A DNA stretch of 64,000 nt, taken from positions 21,789,615-21,853,614 of the forward strand of contig OW203723.1 in assembly GCA_934045075.1 (NCBI GenBank), written 5' to 3'. Source of the stretch: Yponomeuta sedellus. Taxonomy: Eukaryota > Arthropoda > Insecta > Lepidoptera > Yponomeutidae. A program made the position numbers and the translations under genes. Positions 51,266 through 61,780 of the stretch are shown in pieces. How positions within the stretch are numbered: the first letter of the stretch is position 1; each line of letters begins with the position of its first letter. The notes beneath the pieces are model-generated. The model searched no databases. It was not told the DNA's origin and saw only the letters and a list, made by a program, of their open reading frames with translations.

Positions 51266-51341
51266 GAATGTATGTGTTTTTCTATTCTAAATAAACAATT
51301 TCAGTTTCAATTGTTTCATAATTTAAAACAGAATACCTGAC

Positions 51342-52353
51342 TGCCCGATTTCACCAACAATCCCCTAACATCCACCTAACTAGGGAACTTCTAGCTTAAG
51401 TGATTCCCTAAACCATCCCGCAACTTAAATTCGTTTTCACCGTACAAAGAATCACCTAACTAGGGGTTACTTACTTAGGTGATGTTTTGTCTATGGTCTA
51501 GTGTTGTGTTTTAGCGTCAACTTACCGGTAAGTTCTTTTTAAGTATTTTGAGTCATTTTAATGGACAATTGACTACATTGTAAGCTTTATTACATTATAA
51601 TTTTTGATTCAGCAATTAATATTTAGTAAAATATGTAATAATACATGTAAAGTGGATGGCTGTCTGATGATATCTCATTGCGACATCAGTAAAAAAAAAC
51701 AGCCAAAAAGTCCAAAACAATTTGTTTTACTATGTTTCTAAAATCTCGGTCGGTTGTAGGCGGAATTTAAGGTCTTTTTTTGTAGCTGTGAAGGTACAAT
51801 CGATAGCAGATAGACCTTTAGGTAACTTACCTATATTTTATCGTCCGTAATGCAACTGAGTAGGTAATAGAGGGTGCATGCACGTAATGTCACAGAAAAC
51901 ATAAAAGTCGGTACATAATGTGTACTAGTACAAAACTGAAACTCACTTGTTATCTTTGAATTCGAAGCGAACTTCAATTTTGTTAAGTAAGAAAAGAACA
52001 GTCTGTTTCGATAACCTATAACGCTTAACAAAATCCACGTCGTTGTACTTTGCAAAGAAATCGAGCCTTTCTCGATAAATGCGAGGCCGCCTAAGAAGCC
52101 TTGGCTTCGACAAGAAGTCCAGATCTTCAAGACCTTCAAAGTCACCAATAAAATTTAACAAATTGTCCATTTTAGACGGCAAAGAAACTGTCACCTAAGG
52201 CTAGGGGCTCAATAATCGGCCTCCTAAATTTAGGGGTTCCCCTAGCGGCGTAAGTGACGCTTTACCGTTCGTGAAAGCGAAACTACCGTTAGGTAGCCCT
52301 TAAAAAGGGATAGGTGTCCCTTAAAAGATAGGGATTGTTGGTGAAATCGGGCA
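51342..52353 (-). mobile_element. PIF/Harbinger element with internal deletion
   Basis: Inverted ends TGCCCGATTTCACCAACAAT (left) and ATTGTTGGTGAAATCGGGCA (right). Between them is one transposase exon (51947-52194) but no room for the DDE catalytic part. A clean 3-bp target duplication could not be confirmed. Confidence 0.8.
51947..52194 (-). pseudogene. HARBI1-like transposase N-terminal exon
   Basis: The minus strand gives NLLNFIGDFEG, then RIYRERLDFFAKYNDVDFVK and RYRLSKQTVLFLL, the usual start of insect HARBI1-type nucleases. The first candidate Met is at 52194 and a closer family-like start is eight codons later. A donor GTGAGT follows at 51946-51941 (minus). The next exons with the DDE nuclease are absent within the element, so the protein cannot be catalytically complete. 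Confidence 0.75.
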
Positions 52354-52554
52354 AAGATTGTGTATGGACACCTATTTTAACTTTATACTAAAAAGATAAA
52401 GAGATTTTGATTTTGTACACGTGGAGAGCTATTGATATTTTATTCCATTTCATACTTTGGAACGTCCGTATGTCACCAGCGTAGCGTCGAATTTAGATTG
52501 ACAATGTAAAGCAAGATATTATTATTTCTTAATGATTCGCGATACTCATACATA

Positions 52555-52725
52555 GTTATATAAAACGCGTCAAATCACGATTATTTATTAGGTAAAAACT
52601 TATTTCCCGACGTTTCGGCAGCGTTACAGTTGCCGTGGTACTCGCCACTTCAGTCTACCCGAGACCACGGCAACTGTAACGCTGCCAAAACGTCTGGAAA
52701 TAAGGTAATTACGTTTTAACTAAAG
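52555..52725. repeat. Repeat J foldback
   Basis: ACGATTATTTATTAGGTAAAA and TACGTTTTAACT ends. ACAGTTGCCGTGGT at 52629 and ACCACGGCAACTGT at 52665 form a hairpin. Confidence 0.65.
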
Positions 52726-52729
52726 CAAG

Positions 52730-53430
52730 ATATGTTGTTCATTACGCGCCGTCTTTAAAAAGACTGTGACAAAATGTCTGACTGACTGATCCATTATCGT
52801 TTACCTACCTTGAACATTAACCTTTGATAGAGTTCTTGAAACTTCGTACGAAGATGACTTATCGGGTAGATTACCATTTGCAATAATTAATTACAAGTCT
52901 ATTGGCAGTTTCAAGCGCTGAAGTATTTAAATACCTTAGATACTCAGGTTTCCTCATGATGTTTTCCGGTAGCTAGTGGTATAGTTAGGTTCTTTACCGC
53001 TCTCACGTGGTAGCTCACCCGTGTTATGCGAACCATTTTTTCCGTTTAGTGTGCATTTTGGGTGCGCGTTTATGTACACATGGTCTTCTTAGGATTCCGT
53101 ACCTCATAAGGAAAATACGGAATCACGATAAGATTACTTTGTTGTGTGTCCGGCCGACTATCTCTAAATACCCTTAATCTCAGTTGAAATTAAAACCATA
53201 TACTCAAGTCTAGAGTCGCTTGAAGCTGTAATTTTTTCTAGGTTAACGTAAACCAAAAGATACGGCCGCTTACGCCGCTAAAAAACTATATTGCGACACT
53301 CAAGGGATTAAAAATTTATAGCATACTTTTCGTTGACCTGGAACTATGAAACTTGGCAACTTTGTCTAATCACAGAACATTATCAAACCACCATACCGAA
53401 TACCGAACCACTGATCTAGAGACATCAGCG
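52730..53430. other. Intergenic, no recognised feature
   Basis: GTTTCCTCATGATGTTTTCCG near 52955 is a SINE-D body remnant. Otherwise unassigned. Confidence 0.4.
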
Positions 53431-53434
53431 CAAG

Positions 53435-53640
53435 TGGAGTATAGATAGATAGAGAACACTTTATTGTACATCAACCCTTGTATGTCCCCACTGTTGGGGC
53501 ACAGGTTAGGCCATACTCCACCACGGGGGCCAAGTCCGGGTTGGCGGAGGATTGTAAGACAGTGGCGGGCCTTACTGTCAAAAGTTATCAAGCCACTCCT
53601 AAGGCCTCTGACATGGCTTAAAAACTGCAATTACGGAACA
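53435..53640 (-). mobile_element. SINE-E joined to a repeat L end
   Basis: ATAGATAGAGAACACTTTATTGTACAT (repeat L, antisense; start GATAGATAGAGAACACTTTA) runs directly into CAACCCTTGTATGTCCCC of SINE-E, ending near TCTGACATGGCTTA. Confidence 0.7.
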
Positions 53641-54033
53641 AGTACGTATACAGAAAAATCTGAAAAATAAACTGGGTTATTTAATTGAAGTTCGGGAAAA
53701 ACTGCGAGGCTCAATTCCTGCACTATTTATTTAACTACCTACAGATTTTTACGGAACCCTTGGTGGACAAATCGGACTCGCACTAATCCGGTTTTTATAA
53801 CATGCTTTTAGTAAATTAGCTTGTTTACATGGTAACTGACAAAATAAGGCATTGTGTCGTCAACAACTATCAAATCTAGAAATTAAGTAACCGAGTTAGC
53901 ATCGTTTGAAACTGTTAGTGAATGTGAAATTTTAATGATAATACAATAATAAGGTAGCATCTGATGGTGGATCAGGAGTGCATAGAGGAATTCTACAACT
54001 TTAACACTTGCGCTGTTGCGCACTACTGACGTG
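53641..54033. other. Intergenic, no recognised feature
   Basis: AT-rich; nothing supportable. Confidence 0.4.
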
Positions 54034-54290
54034 CTGACGACCTCGGTGGCGCAGCGGTTTGGCGCGCTGATTGTAAAACCGAAGGTCCCGGGTTTGATCC
54101 CCGGCCGGGTCAAACTAGGAAACGAACTTTTCTCGTTTGTCTCCGTTCTTGGATGTTATCTATGTATTTATTGTATTAAATCTATCGTCGAGTTAGCACC
54201 TGTAACCCAAGTCATTTAGTTGTACTTAGTATGGGGTTAACGAGATCTGTGTAATATGACCATGAATATGAATTAATTTATTTTTAAAAT
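54034..54290 (+). mobile_element. SINE-B copy, best preserved
   Basis: Head GACCTCGGTGGCGCAGCGG with box B GGTTTGATCCCCGGCC. The body AAACTAGGAAACGAAC...AGTTGTACTTAGTATGGGG ends near TTATTTTTAAAATATTTAT. Confidence 0.85.
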
Positions 54291-54649
54291 ATTTATTGAT
54301 TTTTTTTTTCAATCTGTCAATGATTGATGTCAAGCAAGCTTTAACAGCAGCAACGGCGAGCAATAGGACAGCTGAGATTGTTATAGTTCAGTTCACCTAT
54401 TACGTAACCTGTTTCCTGTATTTGAGTTTTTCATTTTATTATTTCCGAAGTGTCAAATTATGTATGTATTTGACAGCTCGGTGTAGGTAGGTTAAATCGG
54501 ACGTCTGTAGGTTAATCGACTTTACATAAAAATGACGAGTAGTTCTATGAAACACTCCACACCTATCGTCCATTTAATTACATGTAACTAATTTCGTGCA
54601 TAATTTCTACTATTAACATCTTTACAAACTTTTGCAAAGAGAAGACGCA

Positions 54650-54975
54650 GTATACAAACACTAGAGATCACTTTCAGTGATAAGGCCGAAGTCTGTACTC
54701 TTAGGTTAATAAATATCTGTGTAATATCCATTTTATGTGCAATAACCATGTAATTGCAGACGTTAAGTCATGTCAGAGGCCTTCTGGGCGGCTTGACAAC
54801 TTTTGACAGTAAGACCCGCCACTTACAATCCTCCACCAACCCGGATTTGGCCCCCATGGTGGAGTATGGCCTAATCTTTCTGCGATGCAGGAAGAGAATC
54901 GTGGCCCAGCAGTGGGGACACTCAAGGGTTGATATCGATATTGATGTACAATAAAGTGTTCTCTATCTATTTATA
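54650..54975 (+). mobile_element. Repeat L interrupted by SINE-E
   Basis: Repeat L body (GATCACTTTCAGTGATAAGG) from 54665 continues to about 54745. SINE-E (54762-54945, plus) follows, then the L end ACAATAAAGTGTTCTCTATC at 54950. Confidence 0.7.
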
Positions 54976-55000
54976 CTCCACAGACATCAGCGTCTCTAGA

Positions 55001-55170
55001 TCAGTGGTTCTTAACCACCGATGGTCCGTGGACCACCAGCGGTCTCTGGAGGCACACCAAGTGGACCGCAAAGCCGTTATTGCGAAATAAGGATAAACCA
55101 ACTAGGTAGTCCCGGACAAGACAGAAATTCGGTAAAATGGTCTCTCATTACTAAAAGGTTAAGAACCACT
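55001..55170. mobile_element. hAT-like MITE, 170 bp
   Basis: Ends TCAGTGGTTCTTAACC and GGTTAAGAACCACT; the octamer TCTCTAGA flanks both sides (54993-55000 and 55171-55178). Confidence 0.85.
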
Positions 55171-55179
55171 TCTCTAGAT

Positions 55180-55899
55180 GACAGACGAATGACGATGATT
55201 GAGATTTCCGGTGCGGTGCGCAAGGCAAACAACGTTTAATTTGATACAAAGGTCATAATCGAACAGTAGACTAGGGGGACTGTAGTTCAATACAATTACA
55301 TCCGAAATAATTCTGACGTGGTCTATTATATACGTTCTTTCATGCGTGCAGCGTTGTATTGAGTCAGTTGGATAGAGTCGCAAATTTCTTACATATAACG
55401 TTTAGTAACATTGAAGCTGCCAGTGCCAAGATAAAACGCATGGGCCCAGACAGTGAGCTACAGTTGCCACTGACTAGGTGCCACGTGACGGGTACCGCAA
55501 CACCGAGCGCGTTTCTGTCGCGTACTTATATTTTGTAAATACCTACCGAAAAAATTGTACGGAACCCATGGTGCGCGAGTCCGTCTCGCACTTGGCCGGT
55601 TTATTTTTCATTCCACATTTGAAATCATAAAATTTAGTTCTGTGAAACAGGCCACTGGATAGAAAAATTACAGTGTAATTTAATGTAAATATAACACAAA
55701 AGAAAGAGAGAATTTTAATTACTTCGAATGTGTGATAAAAATTGGACGTAGAGTTCCCTGATTCTTGATCACCACTCAAGACCCTATGCAATACAATACG
55801 TCTCGCAATACAAATAGGTAGATCCCTTGCTGGAAGAAAGTACTCATTAGTATAAAACTCGCCTTTGTACAACTATGCTTATTATACTTTTGTACACCT
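55180..55899. other. Intergenic, no recognised feature
   Basis: No supportable feature; an antisense frame at 55543-55872 has no motif. Confidence 0.4.
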
Positions 55900-56025
55900 A
55901 CTTCCTTCTCCAATATATTAGTCCAGTCCATCCAAAGGTTGTCTGGAAGAGATCACTTTAGCGATAAGGCCGCCGACTTTTCCATTTTTATGTACAATAA
56001 AGTGTTCTCTATCTATTTATCTATG
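55900..56025 (+). mobile_element. Repeat L copy
   Basis: CTTCCTTCTCCAATATATTAG...AGAGATCACTTTAGCGATAAGG and AATAAAGTGTTCTCTATCTA. Confidence 0.7.
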
Positions 56026-56344
56026 TTATAGTGCAATACAGCATTTTCTACATAAAGTCAAACCAAATGACTCACTGAGGGATTATTACCGAAGTAAACT
56101 GTCTCGTAATTACCATCAAGCTGTCCCCTACCTGATGAAGCGTGCTATTTAGCAGTCAGCAGGCATTTGTATGGACTCCTATGTATGAGGCGGAAGGTGG
56201 AAGCCGTACAAATAGCTCTTGTGTACATTTGATATCGACCTATTTAATATCTTATTGTCAGCGACAAACTGGGCAGTAAAGTTTATTTCTCACTATAAAA
56301 GTATCTTAATAACTTTACCAATGGTACAGTTATCAATTCAGCTA

Positions 56345-56545
56345 TAGAGTCTGTTAGCTTTTATAATATACCTCGGGCTCTAGAGTAGGCTTCGGTTTTC
56401 GCCAATTTTCGCCGGTTTTCGTACTGATGATCGAGTTCTGATTTCGAAATTAAGTGTCATATTAGTCCCGATATTTCTAATACACGAATACCTATATCCG
56501 ATTCTATCCGATAGTAGCCGAGCTATAATGTAAAGGCTGACAGAC
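56345..56545. mobile_element. MITE-M copy, rearranged
   Basis: AGTCTGTTAGCTTTTATAAT...CTCGGGCTCTAGAGTAGGCT and ACACGAATACC...CGATAGTAGCCGAG match MITE-M in inverted order relative to 32394-32620. Confidence 0.6.
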
Positions 56546-56620
56546 ATTGCCAAACTTGGTGGACCTGTATTTTGGCTATTCGCAAGTCTCTAAAATGCAT
56601 AATTGATTAATAGTGTCATT

Positions 56621-57016
56621 CGGTATCAACCCTTGTATGTCTCCACTGATGGGGCACGGGTCTCTTCCTGCTTCGCAGGAAAGTTAGGCCATACTCCACC
56701 ACGAGGCCAAACCCGGGTTGGTGGACGGTTGTCTGACAGTGGCGTGCCTTACTGTCAGAAGTTATCAAGCCTCCTATAAGGCATGTGAGAAGCGCTCGTG
56801 GCCTAATCGAATCGAGTGATTGCAATCAATCACTTGAGTTAAGCAACAACAGGCGCTGTCAGGTCTGCACCTGGGTGCAGTATGGGTGAACGTCAGTGAC
56901 TACCGCTAGTGGCATTTTTCCGAGCGGTTCCGTGCTTGGCAAGGCATCTTAAGCCGTTGGTGCCGGCTGTCATGTAATGGCGTTATCATTAGTGTATCAA
57001 GCCAAGAAGTTATCAA
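56621..57016 (-). mobile_element. SINE-E with inverted 5' part, 12-bp duplication
   Basis: AATAGTGTCATT flanks it at 56609-56620 and 57017-57028. The 3' part is antisense (GGTATCAACCCTTGTATG... to about 56785) and the 5' part is sense (AGCGCTCGTGGCC... from 56789). Confidence 0.85.
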
Positions 57017-57401
57017 TAGTGTCATTTCAGTACGTTAATGGTTGCTTTCTTGACACTATTGGTAGTCTAGTAACCATTCGTATTTCAATGGTATTGCAAT
57101 CGTGACATTGCCGTTTCCACGTATTGAGATGATTTATACAAGCGTCCAGCGGCACTTTTTTTTTCCAACCAAGTTTTTTTTCAAAAGTGGTTAACTTATT
57201 TTCTTTCTATTTATATTCTTGCTATTTTTTATAATATATAAATATCTTGACTAATTGAGTTATTACACATATACAGTATTTACACGTATACAAAATAATA
57301 GTACACAGTATAGATTGTACATATAATTAATTGTACACCAATTTCATTTGACACAATAGTTTCCTACAACATAATTATATCCATAAACAGATGTATTAGT
57401 A

Positions 57402-57630
57402 CATTACACAACTAGGGTAGTAATACAAAGAAAGGCCGAGATCGCAGAAGTTTGCGGCCCGAGCTGCAAGCGAGGGACGTAAATATGCGATCGAGAGCTT
57501 TCTTTATTACCTCCCGTGTTGTGTACATCTTTTTATGTCTACACTTGGCCAGAAAGCGGCTTTTTCCGTACGCGCAGCGTGCGGAAAAAGCCGCTTTATT
57601 GCCAGGTGTGGCATAAAAAAAAAACATAAT
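57402..57630. mobile_element. Double hairpin
   Basis: First hairpin: ACACAACTAGGGTAGTAATA...GATCGCA with TGCGATCGAG...TTACCTCCCGTGTTGTGT. Second: CACTTGGCCAGAAAGCGGCT with AGCCGCTTTATTGCCAGGTG, centred on CGTACGCGCAGCGTGCG. Confidence 0.65.
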
Positions 57631-57639
57631 TGCAAAATG

Positions 57640-58012
57640 TAAAAACGAAAGTTTACTTTCTTTACTCTCTTTACTAAACTTATTTTCTGTAAATTTGTAT
57701 AAAATATTTGAGCCAGATCGCTGTCGGGCAGTAGAGTACCGAGAAGGCTGGCGGCACTGCCTCGCTGTATGACTAGGTTTGACCTTTGGCCAAAGTAGGC
57801 ACCAGCCTTTGGGTCTCCTGAAGCGACAACCAGGCGCGACGAGATCTCCTCAAAAGGAAAGTCGCGCCTCTGGACCGCGTGGCCCCAGAGTCTCTACCCC
57901 GAAAGGCACAAATATAGTCCTGGCCTGGCTGCATTTGTTCCTATTATTTGACTCTACATTGGAAGCCGCCGCGCCCGTATGACGGAGATTACAGATTCAG
58001 TCTGGCGTCAGT
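57640..58012. other. Intergenic, GC-richer patch
   Basis: 57720-57980 is GC-richer than its flanks, but the open frame there (57779-57982) shows no recognisable domain. Confidence 0.4.
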
Positions 58013-58024
58013 CAATTCCATCTA

Positions 58025-58358
58025 TTACACTATTTTTATTTTTAATGCACTAACCCGTGCTAAGGAACAAATTTAAAAACCTATTTAGAGGCTAAAAATT
58101 TCACCCATGCCGGGATTCGAACCCGCAACCTCTGGCTATCCGTACCAGCGCTCTACCAATTGAGCCAATGGGCGACTCACGGCATCAGTGAAATTTCGAA
58201 CCTCTTTACAATATTCTCTGTATTACGTACAGGCAGCGACATCTGACTTAAGCAAACTGCATTACTTACAGCCCCGACTACCTACTTTGCAGTTAGGTTT
58301 TAACATCGGAACGATATCACTGTACCCACATGATTACTAATACAAATACTAATTACCA
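58025..58358 (-). mobile_element. SINE-A, full-length reference copy (334 bp)
   Basis: CAATTCCATCTA flanks it at 58013-58024 and 58359-58370. On the sense (minus) strand the tRNA-like block lies at about positions 186-258, preceded by about 185 bp of unrelated sequence. The 3' end is GGGTTAGTGCATTAAAAATA. Confidence 0.9.
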
Positions 58359-58371
58359 CAATTCCATCTAC

Positions 58372-58530
58372 TTCCTTCTTCAATATATTAGTCCAGTCCA
58401 TCCAAAGGTTTATCTGGAAGAGATCACTTTTAGTGATAAGGCCGCCGTTTGTACTCTTAGGTTAAGAAATACGTATCTGTGTAATTTCCATTTTTATGCA
58501 CAGTAAAGTGTTCTCTATCTATCTATCAGT
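58372..58530 (+). mobile_element. Repeat L, directly beside SINE-A
   Basis: CTTCCTTCTTCAATATATTAG, AGAGATCACTTTTAGTGATA and AGTAAAGTGTTCTCTATCTA blocks. Confidence 0.7.
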
Positions 58531-58879
58531 TTATTTAAACTACGGCAGGCTGATTGTATATTCAGTGGACTGATGACCTGGCTGACGGATATTCGAATAT
58601 TTTGATATCAGTCTGGTATCAATCCGAGCTTGATCAAGGTCACGGACTGAACTGATGCCAGACTAAACGTGTAAACTCCGTCAATGGCAGGCGGTCGCTT
58701 AGATATGGGACTGTGCAAGCGTATCAACACAAGTTGCGTCTGTGGATTCGATTTCTATGGATTGAGCGTCAATTCGTCGTCACTAAATACTGTGCATCAT
58801 CATAATTCAAATGAAGCTCGAGAAACCGCGAGATTTGCTAAGAGGATATTGATTGACTGCATGTTGATATGGATATTGA

Positions 58880-59230
58880 CAAAAAACCTATTTTAGAGGC
58901 TAAAAATTCCACCCATGCCGGGATTCAGCCAGATGTCACTGCCTGTACGTAATACAGAGAATGTTCAAATCAAATCAAAACATTTATTTGTCATAAACAT
59001 AGGTAATGGTAACATACAGGTCTTTGGAAAAAAATGTAATGTAAAAATGTTGTAGAGAGGTTCGAAATTTTACTGATGCCGGTGAGTCGCCCATTAGCTC
59101 AGTTGGTAAGAGCGCTGGCACGGATAGCCAGAGGTCGCGGGTTCGAATACCGGCACGGGTGGAATTTTTAGCCACTAAATAGGTTTTTTAAAACTGTCCT
59201 TAGCACGGGTTAGTGCATTAAAAATAATAT
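58880..59230 (+). mobile_element. SINE-A, rearranged, with A-tail end
   Basis: Left: antisense 3' body (ACCTATTTTAGAGGC...ATGCCGGGATTC). It then switches to sense (AGATGTCACTGCCTGTACG), a foreign insertion with TCAAATCAAAACATTTATTT, and the sense tRNA-like block and tail CTTAGCACGGGTTAGTGC to 59225. Confidence 0.7.
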
Positions 59231-59239
59231 AATGACGTA

Positions 59240-59470
59240 GATGAAGGGATGGTGAGCTGATAGGATGGCAGCAAGCAGATGTCTCTGCCTAAGCCTCTGA
59301 GAAATAGGCATGAGTTTATGTAATTTTATATTTGATATTGACTCCGTGATGGAGACCTGAGGGCCAGTTTCTGAATTGAGAATTCTTCGAATTTCCCAGA
59401 AAAGTGCGTGACAGAACGTTACTTAAGTATTTACTTAGTGAAATACTCAATAGAGAAACCGGTCCTAAGC
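59240..59470. mobile_element. Repeat H end followed by MITE-I
   Basis: TCTCTGCCTAAGCCTCTGAG...GGCATGAGTTTATGTAA is the H tail. 59355-59470 carries both MITE-I ends (CAGTTTCTGAATTGAGAAT and CTCAATAGAGAAACCGGT). Confidence 0.6.
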
Positions 59471-59479
59471 CAATGACTG

Positions 59480-60119
59480 AATATTTCCTTTCTTTAGGTG
59501 GTCTCACAGAAAAAAACATTTGAATTAGAAAGTAAATGTAGATCACAGAAAATTTATCGCATTCCATCCACTTCATCGACCATAGGTATAGAAGATAGCC
59601 AGATAGAACTAGTCTTCTGGTGCTGAATGTTACTTATAAGGGTAGCTAAAAGTGATAGCAAAAAACGAATAGGAAAAAAGGAATATATTTAAAAAAATAT
59701 ATATTTAAAAAAATATATGAAAAGGATTATTAAAGGAATATATTTAAAATAATATATGTTGTTCGTGGAAGGGCCGGTAAGGGACGTCCCAGGCGGACGT
59801 ACTTCGACCGAAAAGGGGATGTATTAGCAAAGGGCAAGATAAAAAGTACCCAAATACGCCACGCATGCATGTACTCTTATTAAATTCGATTTACGCGCTC
59901 TATCAATGTCGCCTTCAGTAAATGCTACTGTTACTCGTACATACGAGAATGTACGTTCTCTTAAACATAATTATGTGCCATAAATCATTAATTATCTATT
60001 AAACTGAGCCACTACATAGCTGTAAAATCGAAAAAAAAATTTTTGTGCTAATATCTCGACTAAAAAAATGGAAAAATGGTAGAAAAAAATGTCTAACCGA
60101 AATAATAGAAATAACCTTG
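59480..60119. other. Intergenic with a repeat H fragment
   Basis: GGAAGGGCCGGTAAGGGACG...GGACGTACTTCGACC at 59767-59810 is LINE H. AATATATTTAAAAAAATATA low complexity stands at 59690-59755. Confidence 0.5.
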
Positions 60120-60730
60120 TGTACAACTTGATCGCGTGCTCGCGATCTTGCTTGTTTTTGCTTGTGTTCGTTCGTGATCGTGCTCGCAGTCGTTTGTGCA
60201 CGCGCTCTTTCGTGCCTGCGCTCTTTCTTGGTCATGCTAGCACCCGTTCGTGCTCGTGCTCGTTGGCGCTCATGCACGCGTCCATTCGTATACCTGTTCA
60301 CGCTCGTTGGTGCTCGCGCTCTTGCGTTGTCATGCTAGCACCCGTTCGTGCTCGTGCTTGTGGGCGCTTGTGCACGCGCTCTTTTGTGTTCCAGTTCACG
60401 CTCGGTCGTGCTCGCGCTCGTTCGTGCTCGCGCTCGTTCGTGGTCGCGCTCCTTCGTGCACGCGCTCGTTCGTGCTCATGCTAGTGTACGTTTGTGCCCC
60501 CGTTCGTTGGGGCTAGTGCACGCGCTCATTCGTCTTCGTACGTTTAGTGGTCTTGCTCGCTCTCCTTCGTGTTACAGCTCGCGCTCGTTTGTGCTCATGA
60601 TAGTGCCTGTTCGCGTTACTGCTCGTTGGCGTTCGTGCACGCGCTCGTTCGGTACGTATTCACGCTCGTTTGTGCTCATGCTGGTGCACGTTTTGCCCCT
60701 GTTCGTTGGTGCGCCCGTTCGTATTCGTTC
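60120..60730. repeat. Degenerate minisatellite of GC(T/A)CGTTCGTG units
   Basis: Dozens of imperfect repeats of about 12 bp (CGCTCGTTCGTG, GCTCGTGCTCG, CATGCTAGCACC) for about 600 bp. Because few stops occur in any frame, three overlapping plus-strand frames are open for 88-138 codons, translating as Arg/Ser/Cys/Val-rich repeats. I treat them as non-coding. Confidence 0.9.
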
Positions 60731-60735
60731 TCTTA

Positions 60736-60885
60736 AGCCGGGTCCAGACGCGTGTACAGTGTAATGTGATTATGACGTGTAATGGAACGCGAATCCTGCG
60801 TGTGGACAAACTAGGAGCATTACATGTAGCGCTCGTAGTGCTGTCTGCACACACGACGTTACGTTACACGCGTCTGGACCCGGCT
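60736..60885. mobile_element. PIF/Harbinger-like MITE, 150 bp
   Basis: TTA flanks both sides (60733-60735 and 60886-60888). Inverted repeats begin AGCCGGGTCCAGACGCGTGT. Confidence 0.85.
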
Positions 60886-60939
60886 TTAGTGGTCGTGTTC
60901 ACGCTCATTATTCGGGCACCACAGGATTGTGGCCCGAAC

Positions 60940-61395
60940 GAGTCGATATCAACCTTTGTATGGCCCCAATTCTGGATCTCTTCCTGCATCGCAGGAAAGA
61001 CGCTCTGACTTTGGTCTGTCCTATCTTGTATTCATGTGAATTGTATTTGTTTAGTTTTAGTTTATACTTTATTGTACACGAAAAACACAAAAAAAGAAAT
61101 ACAATTAAAGAAAATACATGTACAAAGGCGAGCTTATCTCTGTAAGAGATTTCTTCCAGCAAACCTTGGGGTTTGTTTTCCTTCTATGTAACTATGAACG
61201 TCTTTTTTTCTCTCTTCTTTATTATTATTATTAATACTTTATTGCACAAAACATAACGCACAAACAACAACGTGGCTAAAATATCCTTGAGCACAAATAG
61301 TGGACTTAATGGCCAGTTCGTGTTATATTTATCTGATGTATCTTTAGGCAGCATAGGAATAGCTGCTAACTAACTCTATGGCATCGGCCGAGACC
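60940..61395. mobile_element. SINE-E scrap and two retroposon tails
   Basis: GATATCAACCTTTGTATGGC...CTCTTCCTGCATCGCAGGAA at 60945-60997 is SINE-E (antisense). ATACTTTATTGTACACG...CTTCCAGCAAACCTTG and ATACTTTATTGCACAAAAC are antisense tails. Confidence 0.6.
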
Positions 61396-61599
61396 GGTTT
61401 GACCATAATTGGAATAATTATTTCAAATCTTCCGTTGATGGCTTTTTTTTTAAGTGAACAAGAAACACTGACGTCATTTTCATGTTACATAAGCTTGAAC
61501 TAAGAATGTGTAACGTATTCTAGAGCTCTGAAAACGTGTACATAACATAACATAATTGTGTAAAGTGTGTAGTATTGAGTAAAAGGTGTAGTAGCTTGG

Positions 61600-61670
61600 T
61601 AAAACGTCCGCTTCACATCTGAACCTCTAATCCAGAGGTTCTGGGATCGATTCCGATATACCTTTGTAAT
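61600..61670 (+). repeat. Degraded tRNA-like sequence
   Basis: TAGTAGCTTGGTAAAACGTC with TCTGGGATCGATTCC resembles A and B boxes 50 bp apart. The cloverleaf is poor, so it is a tRNA pseudogene or SINE head rather than a working tRNA. Confidence 0.35.
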
Positions 61671-61780
61671 TTTTTTTATAGATACTTTTTTTGCACGTAA
61701 ATTTTTGAAATTAAAATGCGTACAATGCAGTGGACTGAATAAGAATAATACTTTATTAATTTATTTGCACCATAGTTCAT

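Noticed and set aside
60089..60764. Overlapping Arg/Ser/Cys-rich open frames of 88-138 codons
   Set aside because: All three sense frames are open because the DNA is a short tandem repeat with few stop triplets. No start context or domain favours one.
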